A stretch of DNA of 6,397 bases, from contig JAOPUS010000034.1 in the NCBI GenBank assembly GCA_025963345.1, positions 1-6,397 on the forward strand. The letters run 5' to 3'. This document shows, in pieces, positions 1 to 5,803 of the stretch. The stretch is from Blastococcus sp. Lineage in GTDB: Bacteria; Actinomycetota; Actinomycetes; Mycobacteriales; Geodermatophilaceae. The position numbers and the translations under genes were made by a program. Position 1 is the first letter of the stretch. Each line of letters starts with the position of its first letter. The notes below the pieces were generated by a model. The model did not search any database. It saw only the letters and a program-made list of their open reading frames with translations, and was not told where the DNA came from.

Positions 1-2
1 CC

Positions 3-407
3 CTGCGCATCACGGCGGAGTACCTGAAGACCCGCAAGCAGTTCGGCGTCACCCTGAACAAGTTCCAGGCCCTCACCTTCCGGGCGGCGGACATGTACGT
101 GTCCCTGGAGCTGGCCCGCAGCATCGCGCTGTGGGCGTCGATGGTGCAGGACGCCGGCGGCGACGTCGTCCAGGCCGCCGACCGCGCCCGGCTGCAGGTC
201 AGCCGCGCCGGCCGGCACATCGGCAAGGAGGCCATCCAGCTGCACGGCGGGATCGGCATGACCGCGGAGTACTCGGTCGGGCACTACACCAGCCGGCTGA
301 CCGCGATCGACCACCTGCTCGGCGACGGCGACTGGGCCCTGGGCCGCCTCGCCGCGTCGGTCGACAGCTACGAGACCGTCGACCCGCTGGGCGCCCCGTA
401 CGCCTGA
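3..407 (+). CDS. Acyl-CoA dehydrogenase, C-terminal part (5' end outside window)
   Basis: The last 134 codons of an acyl-CoA dehydrogenase are visible, open from the window edge to a TGA at 405-407. The reading YLKTRKQFGV near the start, followed by a helix with FQALTFRAADMYV, is the standard FAD-binding and dimer-interface region of the family. IQLHGGIGMTAEYSVGHY near residue 80 of the visible part is the conserved C-terminal helix motif. These enzymes catalyse FAD-dependent alpha,beta-dehydrogenation of acyl-CoA thioesters in the cytoplasm. The usual catalytic-glutamate motif (YEGT) is absent. The equivalent stretch reads SRLTAIDHLLGD, which resembles the small subunits of two-component dehydrogenases such as pimeloyl-CoA dehydrogenase small subunit (family knowledge). 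A partner large subunit may therefore lie upstream, outside the window. The gene ends 13 nt before a strong hairpin and converges on the HDOD gene. Family assignment is secure; the substrate cannot be told. Confidence 0.93.
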   Translation: MRITAEYLKTRKQFGVTLNKFQALTFRAADMYVSLELARSIALWASMVQDAGGDVVQAADRARLQVSRAGRHIGKEAIQLHGGIGMTAEYSVGHYTSRLTAIDHLLGDGDWALGRLAASVDSYETVDPLGAPYA

Positions 408-419
408 GCGGTCTCACCG

Positions 420-460
420 CGACGGGCCCGGTTCCTCCCGAGGAGGAACCGGGCCCGTCG
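420..460. terminator. Perfect hairpin between convergent genes, likely bidirectional terminator
   Basis: Positions 421-438 and 442-459 are exact reverse complements (18 bp) around a 3-nt CGA loop. One further C-G pair at 420/460 makes 19 bp. The hairpin sits in the 64-nt gap between the stop of the acyl-CoA dehydrogenase (407) and the stop of the HDOD gene (472), so it can serve both strands. There is no clear T-run on either side. That is common for actinobacterial terminators, but it leaves termination as an inference. Confidence 0.8.
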
Positions 461-471
461 TCGTTCGCCGG

Positions 472-1353
472 TCAGATGATCCAGTCCTCGGAGCCGTCGG
501 CTTCGGTGGACTCCCCGAGCATCGCCCGGCGCAGTTCGTCAGCGTCGGCGCGCACCTGGTCCAGCACGGGGACGAGGTCGTCCTCGACGAGCTTCCCGCA
601 GGTCAGCCGGGAGATCGGGACCTCCTTGTAGTCCTCGGTGGTCAGCCGGGAAGCGACCTCGAACGCCGCACGGAGCAGCGCGCCGTCGAGCGCGCGGTAG
701 TCGTCGATCTCCTTCAGCGGGGTGGTGAGCGTGGCCGGGAAGCCCCACTGCTCGAGCGCCACCGAGGTCAGCCGGAGGCTGTTGATCCCGTACCGGCGCA
801 TCTCGGCACTCCGCCGGCCACGGAACGTCGGCTGCGCGGCGATGATCTCGTCGTAGCCGTCCGGGTCGTTGTGGTGCAGCAGGGCCGCGCCCATCTGGGC
901 CAGCAGGCCCAGGCACAGCGAGTCCTGCGGACGCTCACCGAACCGGGGCGCCAGGGTCGAGGCGGCAAGCGCAAGGCTCGTCGTCACGTCCCAGAAGTTC
1001 TCGGGCAGCCGCGACTCGTCGTCGAGGTCGGTCAGGGCCACCGTCGCCATGGTGCGCACGGTCGTGAAGCCGACGACGGTGACGGCGAACTGCAGCGACG
1101 TCACCCGCCCGCGCATGCCGAAGTAGGCCGAGTTGGCCAGCTTCATCACGCGGCTGGCCAGCGCGACGTCGGACGCCAGGATCCGCGACAGGGCGCGCGC
1201 GCTGGTGTCGTCGGAGTTGGCCACCGACACGATCTGGGCGGCGACGGGGCGCTGCGCGGCCATGGTGTCGATGCTCGCCAGCACGTGCTCGATGTCGAAC
1301 ACCGGTGCGGTCGGGACCGGGTCGGCCCAGCCGGGCAGCGGGACGACGTTCAT
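472..1353 (-). CDS. HDOD-domain signalling protein
   Basis: This encodes 293 residues, starting MNVVPLPGWA and ending with TGA at 474-472. The HDOD core runs from about residue 25 to 230. Residues 58-79 (ILASDVALASRVMKLANSAYFG) carry the hallmark D-x-ALxxRVxxLxNSAYFG helix. Residues 85-105 (TSLQFAVTVVGFTTVRTM) are the second conserved helix. Around residue 150, LLAQMGAALL takes the place of the LLHDIG metal-binding motif of true HD phosphohydrolases, so metal-dependent hydrolase activity is not expected. HDOD proteins act as non-enzymatic regulators or scaffolds in signalling, often near cyclic-di-GMP enzymes (family knowledge). A poorly conserved acidic tail follows residue 270. The ATG overlaps the TGA of the GGDEF-EAL gene, and a GGAGG lies 7 nt upstream inside that gene, so the two are translationally coupled. 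The same frame stays open far upstream, but that part is a shadow of the GGDEF-EAL gene. Confidence 0.92.
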   Translation of the reverse strand: MNVVPLPGWADPVPTAPVFDIEHVLASIDTMAAQRPVAAQIVSVANSDDTSARALSRILASDVALASRVMKLANSAYFGMRGRVTSLQFAVTVVGFTTVRTMATVALTDLDDESRLPENFWDVTTSLALAASTLAPRFGERPQDSLCLGLLAQMGAALLHHNDPDGYDEIIAAQPTFRGRRSAEMRRYGINSLRLTSVALEQWGFPATLTTPLKEIDDYRALDGALLRAAFEVASRLTTEDYKEVPISRLTCGKLVEDDLVPVLDQVRADADELRRAMLGESTEADGSEDWII

Positions 1354-1367
1354 CAGGACTCCTCCCC
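1351..1367 (-). promoter_or_regulatory. Overlapping stop/start (TGATG) with internal Shine-Dalgarno
   Basis: On the minus strand the stop TGA (1355-1353) and the start ATG (1353-1351) share one base. A GGAGG at 1365-1361, inside the last codons of the GGDEF-EAL gene, is 7 nt from the ATG. This arrangement fixes the HDOD start and implies coupled translation with near-matched expression of the two proteins. Confidence 0.85.
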
Positions 1368-3425
1368 ATGGGCGGCGAACCAGGCGGCGGCATGCCCACC
1401 GGTCATCGGTTCGGCGAGGCTGAAGCCCTGCAGATAGCTCGCGCCGAGGCGGGTCAGTTCCTCGGCCTGCTCGAGGGTCTCGACGCCCTCGGCGACGGTG
1501 CACAGGTTGAGGGTGGCGGCCAGCGCGATGACGGCGGAGGCGATCTCGGGGTGGCCCTGGGCCATCTCCGCCACGAAGGACCGGTCGACCTTGAGACAGT
1601 CCACCGGCAGGTGCCGCAGGTAGGCCAACGACGAGTAGCCGGTCCCGAAGTCGTCGATCGCCAACTCGATGCCGAGGTCGCGCAGCTGCTGCAGCACGTC
1701 GCGGGCGGACGCCGGGTCCTTCATCAGGGCCGATTCGGTGATCTCGACCGAGATCCGCGAGGGGTCGAGCTGGTGCAGCTCGAGCGCGGCGGCCACCTGA
1801 CCGGCCAGGTTGTCGTCGAGCTGGAGGGCCGAGACGTTGACGTTGGCGCGCGGCGGCGCGGCGGCGCCCAGCAGGTGGTCCCACTCGGCCAGCTGGCGGC
1901 AGGTCTCGTCGAGGACGAGCAGGCCGAGGCCGGCGATCAGGCCGCTCTCCTCGGCCAGCGGGACGAAGGTGGCCGGGCTGAGGGCGCCGCGCTCCGGGTG
2001 GGTCCAGCGGGCCAGCGACTCGACGGCGACGGGCTGGCCGTCGACGGTGCTGAAGATCGGCTGGTACATCAGCGTGATGTCGCGGCGCTCGATGGCGTCG
2101 CGCAGCTCGGCGACGAGCCGGAGCTTGTCCCGGGCCTCGGCGCGGGCCTGCTGGTCGAGGACGGTGATCCGGCCCTTGCCGCTGGCCTTCGCCTGGTACA
2201 TCGCGATGTCGCAGTCGCGGATGAGCTCGTCGGCCGCGGCGTGCTCTGCGGTCTGCACCGTGACCCCGACGCTGGCGTAGGGACGGATGTCGACGCCGCC
2301 GAGGCGCATCGGGCAGGCCAGCGCCTCGGACACGCGGCCGGCGAGCGCGACAACAGCATCCTCGTCCACGTTCTCGCAGACGACGACGAACTCGTCGCCG
2401 CCGAAGCGGGCCACGAGGTCTCCGGGGCGCACCGTGGCGCGCAGCCGGCCCGCCACCTCGACGAGCAGCTCGTCGCCGGCGGTGTGGCCGAGGGAGTCGT
2501 TGACCACCTTGAAGTTGTCGAGGTCGAGGAAGAGGCAGGCCAGGCCGCCGGCGCCGGGTCGGAACCGCTCGGCCACGTACTGGGCCAGCAGCGTGCGGTT
2601 GGGCAGCCCGGTCAGCGGGTCGTGGTTGGCCTGGTGGGCGAGCTTCGCCTCGAAGGCCAGCCGGTCGGTGATGTCCTCGATCGTGCCGACGAAGCCGGCC
2701 CCGACCCCCGGGGTGAAGAGGTGGGAGAAGCGGATGACCGTCGTCCGGACCGTGCCGTCGTCGCGGACCAGGCGGGCCTGGGTCTCGACCTCCTCGCCGT
2801 CCAGGGCCGCGGCGACCTGCTCGATCACGCCGTCGAGGTCGTCCTCGTGGATCGAGTTGATCCAGCCGGTGCCGAGGAGCTGCTCGGCCCGCAGGCCGAC
2901 CAGGGTGCAGAACGCGTCGTTGACGTGCGCCAGCCGCATGCCCTGCTCGGACAGTAGCGTCGGGATGGGCGAGCGCTCGGTCAACGCGGAGAAGCGCCGC
3001 TCGTGGGCGTCGGCGGTCGCGCGCAGCGCCCGCTCCTGCTCGTTCGCGGTCGACAGGATGCGCAGCGTCCACATCCGGCCACCCGGGGACGGCGTGGTGA
3101 TGACGACGGACTCGACGACGGCGCCGCTCGCGGTCCGGACGGGGACCGTCATGCGGGCGGCGCGCTCCCGGCGCAGGAGCAGCTTGAGCTCACCGCCGCC
3201 GAGGCTGGGGAACAGGTGGTCGAGGGCGAGCGCGCGCACGTCGTCGAGGCCGTAGCCGAGGAGCTGGACCGCTCCCTCGTTGCACCAGGTCAGCCGCTGC
3301 GATCCGCCGATGGTCTCGGCGACGAGGATGGCCAGGCTGTCGCTGACCGTGGCGCTGTAGAAGACCGTGGAGACGATCTCAGGTGGCACGAGGTCGTCGT
3401 CAGGCACGCTGATGGTGACGGACAC
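1353..3425 (-). CDS. PAS-PAS-GGDEF-EAL cyclic-di-GMP synthase/phosphodiesterase
   Basis: The product is 690 residues with no membrane segment or signal peptide, so it is a cytoplasmic sensor enzyme. PAS domain 1 spans about residues 25-127. PAS domain 2 with its PAC segment spans 143-257 and ends GTIEDITDR. The GGDEF domain spans about 265-422, with DPLTGLPNR at 269-277, FLDLDNFK at 299-306 and an intact GGDEF at 342-346. An RPGD at 333-336 sits exactly five residues before GGDEF, matching the inhibitory I-site. The EAL domain spans about 435-680. Its signature reads ESL (469-471) instead of EAL, but the other expected metal and catalytic residues are present: N530, E561, E564, D591/D592, K612, D614, E646 and Q666. 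Both diguanylate cyclase and phosphodiesterase activities are therefore plausible; which dominates cannot be told. The GTG start is chosen because a strong SD precedes it. An upstream start at 3563 would add 46 low-complexity Arg/Gly/Pro residues. It is followed directly by the HDOD gene. Confidence 0.95.
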   Translation of the reverse strand: MSVTISVPDDDLVPPEIVSTVFYSATVSDSLAILVAETIGGSQRLTWCNEGAVQLLGYGLDDVRALALDHLFPSLGGGELKLLLRRERAARMTVPVRTASGAVVESVVITTPSPGGRMWTLRILSTANEQERALRATADAHERRFSALTERSPIPTLLSEQGMRLAHVNDAFCTLVGLRAEQLLGTGWINSIHEDDLDGVIEQVAAALDGEEVETQARLVRDDGTVRTTVIRFSHLFTPGVGAGFVGTIEDITDRLAFEAKLAHQANHDPLTGLPNRTLLAQYVAERFRPGAGGLACLFLDLDNFKVVNDSLGHTAGDELLVEVAGRLRATVRPGDLVARFGGDEFVVVCENVDEDAVVALAGRVSEALACPMRLGGVDIRPYASVGVTVQTAEHAAADELIRDCDIAMYQAKASGKGRITVLDQQARAEARDKLRLVAELRDAIERRDITLMYQPIFSTVDGQPVAVESLARWTHPERGALSPATFVPLAEESGLIAGLGLLVLDETCRQLAEWDHLLGAAAPPRANVNVSALQLDDNLAGQVAAALELHQLDPSRISVEITESALMKDPASARDVLQQLRDLGIELAIDDFGTGYSSLAYLRHLPVDCLKVDRSFVAEMAQGHPEIASAVIALAATLNLCTVAEGVETLEQAEELTRLGASYLQGFSLAEPMTGGHAAAWFAAHGEES

Positions 3426-3440
3426 GGTCCTCCCTCCCTG
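3426..3440 (-). promoter_or_regulatory. Duplicated Shine-Dalgarno that sets the GTG start of the GGDEF-EAL gene
   Basis: The minus strand reads CAGGGAGGGAGGACC directly before GTG. It contains two overlapping GGAGG cores: 3437-3433 (7 nt spacing, ideal) and 3433-3429 (3 nt spacing, too close). This purine tract is the main reason to place the start at 3425 and not at the upstream in-frame ATG at 3563. Confidence 0.8.
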
Positions 3441-3444
3441 GCGC

Positions 3445-3463
3445 GGCGCCGCCGTTCGGCGCC
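3445..3463 (-). other. Short GC hairpin in the presumed 5' leader of the GGDEF-EAL gene
   Basis: GGCGCCG (3445-3451) and CGGCGCC (3457-3463) form a 7-bp stem with a 5-nt loop. It ends a few bases upstream of the SD. It could influence ribosome access, but GC-rich stems of this size arise by chance in such DNA. Confidence 0.3.
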
Positions 3464-3540
3464 GTGGGCCCTGTCCGGCCTGGCCCGGCAGCGATGTCCG
3501 CTGACCGAGCGTGACCGGAGCCCGCTGGGGAGTGTTTCGG

Positions 3541-3608
3541 CCGGTGTGGGCACCGGTCTTCACCCGAACGTGCTCGGACTCCCCCGTTGGGGGGAGGTCG
3601 GGTGAGAC
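3541..3608 (-). terminator. Cluster of inverted repeats downstream of the peroxidase gene, probable terminator
   Basis: Three inverted repeats lie in 68 nt, starting 21 nt past the peroxidase stop. CTCCCCC (3579-3585) pairs with 3590-3596 around a GTTG loop. CACCCGA (3561-3567) pairs with 3598-3604 and encloses that stem. With one bulged T at 3560, GTCT (3556-3559) also pairs with AGAC (3605-3608). Immediately to the left, CCGGTG (3541-3546) pairs with CACCGG (3551-3556) around TGGG. No T-run follows. The location suits a terminator for the peroxidase. A regulatory leader or operator for the GGDEF-EAL operon is the alternative. I found no convincing -10/-35 pair in the rest of the 3426-3629 gap. 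Confidence 0.5.
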
Positions 3609-3629
3609 GCTCCTATCCCCCGCTCCGGG

Positions 3630-5273
3630 TCAGCCGCGCCGGCGCCACCAGCCGCGGGTGGGCTCGGGCCCGTAGGTGAACCGGCAGTAGGCCGCGGCGG
3701 GATCGGCCGCGTTGCGGGCCAGGATCTGCTGCAGCGAACGAGTCGTCCGGATGATCTTCAGCCCGGCACGGGTGAACGTCGTCTCGTTGAAGACCTGGGG
3801 GGCGAGCACCGGATTGGTCAGGGCCTGGGTGAAGGCGTCGTAGCCGACCATGGCCGTCAGCAAGTCCCCCATCATCTGGTCCTCGGGATGGTCCTCGGCG
3901 AAAATCCCGACGTACCACTCGAGGTGGTCGATGTCCCCGTAGAGCTCGGCGAGACGCCGCTGGACGGTGACGTCGGAGGTCAGGTCGGCGAAGTCCCGCT
4001 TCGGCGGCATCCCGAACCGCTGCCGGTAGGCGTTGTAGGACTGCAGTCGGGCCGACCGCATCAGCGCGATGGACCGCTCCTCGACCGCGGGGTGGTCCGG
4101 TGTACGGCGGTCAGTGAGGAAGTCCGGTGTGTTGAACAGGCCGATCCGGGCGGCTCGCGACCGGGAGCACTGAGCCATCAGCCACTCGAGCCCGCGGTCG
4201 AGGACGACCTGGTTGTTGTCGCGGAGGAAGGTCTTGGAGTCGACCGGCCCCTCGTCGGTGGTCACCTGGTCGGGCACCAGCATGTGCCAGCGGTAGAGCA
4301 GGTCGAACTCGACGGCGATCCAGCTGGACCGGTTCCACGGCTTCTTCGCCGCCATCCCGGGGACGACGGTCAGCGGCGGGTCGTGCGGCGCGATGTGCCG
4401 GATGTACTCCTCGACCACGAGCTTCAGCAGCAGCACGACCATGATCAGCCGGGTGGTCTGGAAGAGCCGTTCGTCGAGATCCGCGACGGTCATCCGCCGG
4501 TCCCAGACCGGGTGTTCGCGGCCGAGTTCGTACTCCTTGGCCAGCAGCCCGGCGATGCGGTTGTGCTCGCGGACGAACAGGACGTCGAGGGCGGTGCTGC
4601 CCGCGGTGGAGTTGCCGTGCTCGAGCCCGACGGCGAAGAAGAGGTCCTTCTGCCGGTCGGACACACCTGCGAGCAGTACGTCGAGGAGCCAGTCCTCGTC
4701 GTGCAGGCCCTTGAACTCGGGTTTGACCGCGTGCGTGCCACCGGGCGTGCGCTCGAAGAGGAACGGCGGGTACTCCTGGCCGTCGATCTGCTGGGACTTC
4801 AGCCGGCCGCCCGCCAACGACCGCAGCAGCCGCGTCTTCGGCTCCGACAGGCCGTAGATCTGGCAGAAGTCGATCTCCTGCGTCGAGGTGTTCTTGCGCC
4901 AGTCGGTGTGGTCGGTCCGCAGGAAGCTGTCGGTGAACCACTGGGCGAACAGCAGGAACAGCACGCTGGTGTCGACCGACGGCGTCTCCTGCCCCGGGGG
5001 CCGGCGGAACAGCCCCAGCACCTCGGCCTGGCTGGGCAGCTGCTGCCCCTCGGGGGCCACCGGCAGGTGCCGGCCGCTGAACGACCGGTCGGTGAGGCTG
5101 ATCCAGCTCGTGTAGTCGCCGGCCAGCGTGAACGGGCGGGGACGAGGCGGGGTGGCATTGGCCAGGAGCGAAACGAATCCCGAGGTGAGCACTCGTGGGC
5201 CGAACGGGACGCGCCGGAGCACGTCCGTGGCGACGGCGACCGCTCCGTTCAGCGCTGGTGGGATGAGCGGCAT
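3630..5273 (-). CDS. Cyclooxygenase-like (animal-type) heme peroxidase with altered distal site
   Basis: The product is 547 residues of the peroxidase-cyclooxygenase superfamily, closest by eye to prostaglandin H synthase and alpha-dioxygenases. Matches along the length include FAQWFTDSFLRT (109-120), IYGLSEPKTRLLR (139-151), GQEYPP (165-170), REHNRIAGLL (235-244), LFQTTRLI (270-277), EFDLLYRWHMLVPD (322-335), YNAYRQRFGM (413-422) and YGDIDHLEWYVG (445-456). Y327 corresponds to the catalytic tyrosine of cyclooxygenases and H330 to the proximal heme ligand. At the distal site the glutamine is kept (Q111), but the histidine four residues on is aspartate (D115, codon GAC at 4931-4929). Ordinary peroxide cleavage is therefore doubtful. 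A fatty-acid oxygenase role is inferred, not shown. The EGF and membrane-binding modules of animal cyclooxygenases are missing, and no signal peptide is evident. ATG at 5273 is preferred over the in-frame GTG at 5291 because an AGGGGG lies 5 nt before it. The nearest gene on the same strand is the GGDEF-EAL operon, 204 nt downstream. Confidence 0.9.
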   Translation of the reverse strand: MPLIPPALNGAVAVATDVLRRVPFGPRVLTSGFVSLLANATPPRPRPFTLAGDYTSWISLTDRSFSGRHLPVAPEGQQLPSQAEVLGLFRRPPGQETPSVDTSVLFLLFAQWFTDSFLRTDHTDWRKNTSTQEIDFCQIYGLSEPKTRLLRSLAGGRLKSQQIDGQEYPPFLFERTPGGTHAVKPEFKGLHDEDWLLDVLLAGVSDRQKDLFFAVGLEHGNSTAGSTALDVLFVREHNRIAGLLAKEYELGREHPVWDRRMTVADLDERLFQTTRLIMVVLLLKLVVEEYIRHIAPHDPPLTVVPGMAAKKPWNRSSWIAVEFDLLYRWHMLVPDQVTTDEGPVDSKTFLRDNNQVVLDRGLEWLMAQCSRSRAARIGLFNTPDFLTDRRTPDHPAVEERSIALMRSARLQSYNAYRQRFGMPPKRDFADLTSDVTVQRRLAELYGDIDHLEWYVGIFAEDHPEDQMMGDLLTAMVGYDAFTQALTNPVLAPQVFNETTFTRAGLKIIRTTRSLQQILARNAADPAAAYCRFTYGPEPTRGWWRRRG

Positions 5274-5285
5274 GACGTCCCCCTG
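5274..5285 (-). promoter_or_regulatory. Shine-Dalgarno deciding the ATG start of the heme peroxidase
   Basis: The minus strand reads CAGGGGGACGTC before the ATG at 5273. The G-rich core AGGGGG (5284-5279) is 5 nt from the start. The alternative GTG at 5291, six codons upstream, has no purine-rich sequence before it. Confidence 0.55.
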
Positions 5286-5339
5286 GGGCACGCGCCCGGA
5301 ACGTCCAGCGGACGGACTCTCGGGTGCCTCTGGTCCGCG

Positions 5340-5369
5340 ATGCTGGGGGCACGGGGTTCAGGGCGTCAA
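5340..5369 (-). promoter_or_regulatory. Candidate promoter for the heme peroxidase gene
   Basis: The minus strand has TTGACG (5369-5364), an 18-nt spacer, then CAGCAT (5345-5340). The -35 hexamer is a good match to the principal sigma factor consensus; the -10 is a weak TANNNT. It would give a leader of about 60 nt. This is pattern matching by eye only. Confidence 0.35.
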
Positions 5370-5428
5370 TCCGCTTCGTCGTGCCTGGGAGGACCCCGTT
5401 CCGCCCGACACTCTTCGCGACCGGGCCA

Positions 5429-5668
5429 TCACTGCAGGCGCGCATCGGAAGTCGCTTCCTCTGCGCACCGCGGGTCGCACCGCCTCAGAAAGGGCCGACC
5501 GACTGCGCGAACCTCTGCTGCCCCGCCGTCGGTGTAGGCGTCGACGTGGTCGAGGTCGACCCGGGCGACCGGCTGGCCGCAGCCGGGATGGCGGCCGGTG
5601 CGATCGCGCCCCTTCACGAAGAGCAGCGGTGGCCGCCCGTCGTCAGCGGCCGGGTACCGCTCGAACAC
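5429..5668 (-). pseudogene. Decayed HNH endonuclease fragment (DUF222/HNH type)
   Basis: A 79-codon frame carries GRDRTGRHPGCGQP followed by VARVDLDHVDAYTDGG. This matches the zinc/HNH core (CRxPGCxxP...DLDHxxxYxDGG) at the C-terminal end of the DUF222-HNH proteins that are abundant in actinobacteria. The first zinc cysteine is replaced by glycine. The rest of the domain is disrupted: after DGG the expected PTDCxNLCC appears on the opposite strand (see the inverted block). The frame then resumes with LRRCDPRC, a possible degenerate form of LCRRHHRL. The upstream DUF222 region is absent, because a stop codon lies 36 nt (12 codons) upstream of the first GTG of this frame. I see no SD before the GTG at 5668. 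It is best read as a non-functional remnant in the gap between the peroxidase and pntA. The family call rests on motif memory, not a search. Confidence 0.65.
5489..5521 (+). other. Putative micro-inverted block inside the HNH remnant
   Basis: Read on the plus strand, these 33 nt encode KGPTDCANLCC. That is the peptide expected to follow DHVxxYxDGG in DUF222-HNH proteins, yet the DGG itself (5530-5522) is coded on the minus strand and abuts the block. The core match is 5495-5521 (PTDCANLCC). The block is a whole number of codons, so the minus-strand frame continues through it. An in-place inversion explains the arrangement; chance similarity is the alternative. Confidence 0.5.
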
Positions 5669-5685
5669 CTCGAGCCCCTGGCGTG

Positions 5686-5715
5686 TTGCCGCTCACATCG
5701 GCGGACCCTAGCGGT
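5686..5715 (+). promoter_or_regulatory. Candidate promoter for pntA
   Basis: TTGCCG (5686-5691) and TAGCGG (5709-5714, followed by T) are separated by 17 nt, close to an actinobacterial principal-sigma promoter. The predicted start near 5722 would leave a leader of about 105 nt that includes the inverted repeat at 5737-5752. Judged by eye. Confidence 0.38.
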
Positions 5716-5736
5716 GCCTTCCTGCGTTACCAGGCA

Positions 5737-5752
5737 TGATCCCCCGGGATCA
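5737..5752. promoter_or_regulatory. Operator-like inverted repeat upstream of pntA
   Basis: TGATCCC (5737-5743) and GGGATCA (5746-5752) are exact reverse complements separated by CC. The site lies just after the candidate pntA promoter and 77 nt before the gene. It has the size and symmetry of a dimeric repressor site, though it could also be a small hairpin. No specific regulator is recognised. Confidence 0.4.
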
Positions 5753-5803
5753 CCCAGCACCAGTGAACGACAGCCACCGCGGCGGGCGTCGACGCTCCCC
5801 GGC

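Noticed and set aside
1305..2957. 550-codon plus-strand open frame opposite the GGDEF-EAL gene
   Set aside because: It is a codon-bias mirror: the composition is dominated by Gly, Val, Asp, Gln and Leu repeats with no recognisable domain. The opposite strand encodes clear PAS, GGDEF and EAL motifs.
1354..3072. N-terminal extension of the HDOD frame, making an 866-residue protein
   Set aside because: The extension is Arg/Pro/Gly-rich nonsense in another frame of the GGDEF-EAL gene. The ATG at 1353 has its own SD and the protein motifs begin only after it.
3426..3563. Upstream ATG start for the GGDEF-EAL protein (46 extra residues)
   Set aside because: The added residues are low-complexity and unlike a PAS protein start. 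The strong SD sits before the GTG at 3425 and would otherwise be inside the gene.
4111..5445. 444-codon minus-strand open frame overlapping the peroxidase
   Set aside because: It is an out-of-frame shadow of the peroxidase with Arg/Ala/Pro-rich composition and no domain.
3888..5537. 549-codon plus-strand open frame opposite the peroxidase
   Set aside because: It has the same mirror-type composition and no domain, and it lies antisense to a well-conserved heme peroxidase.
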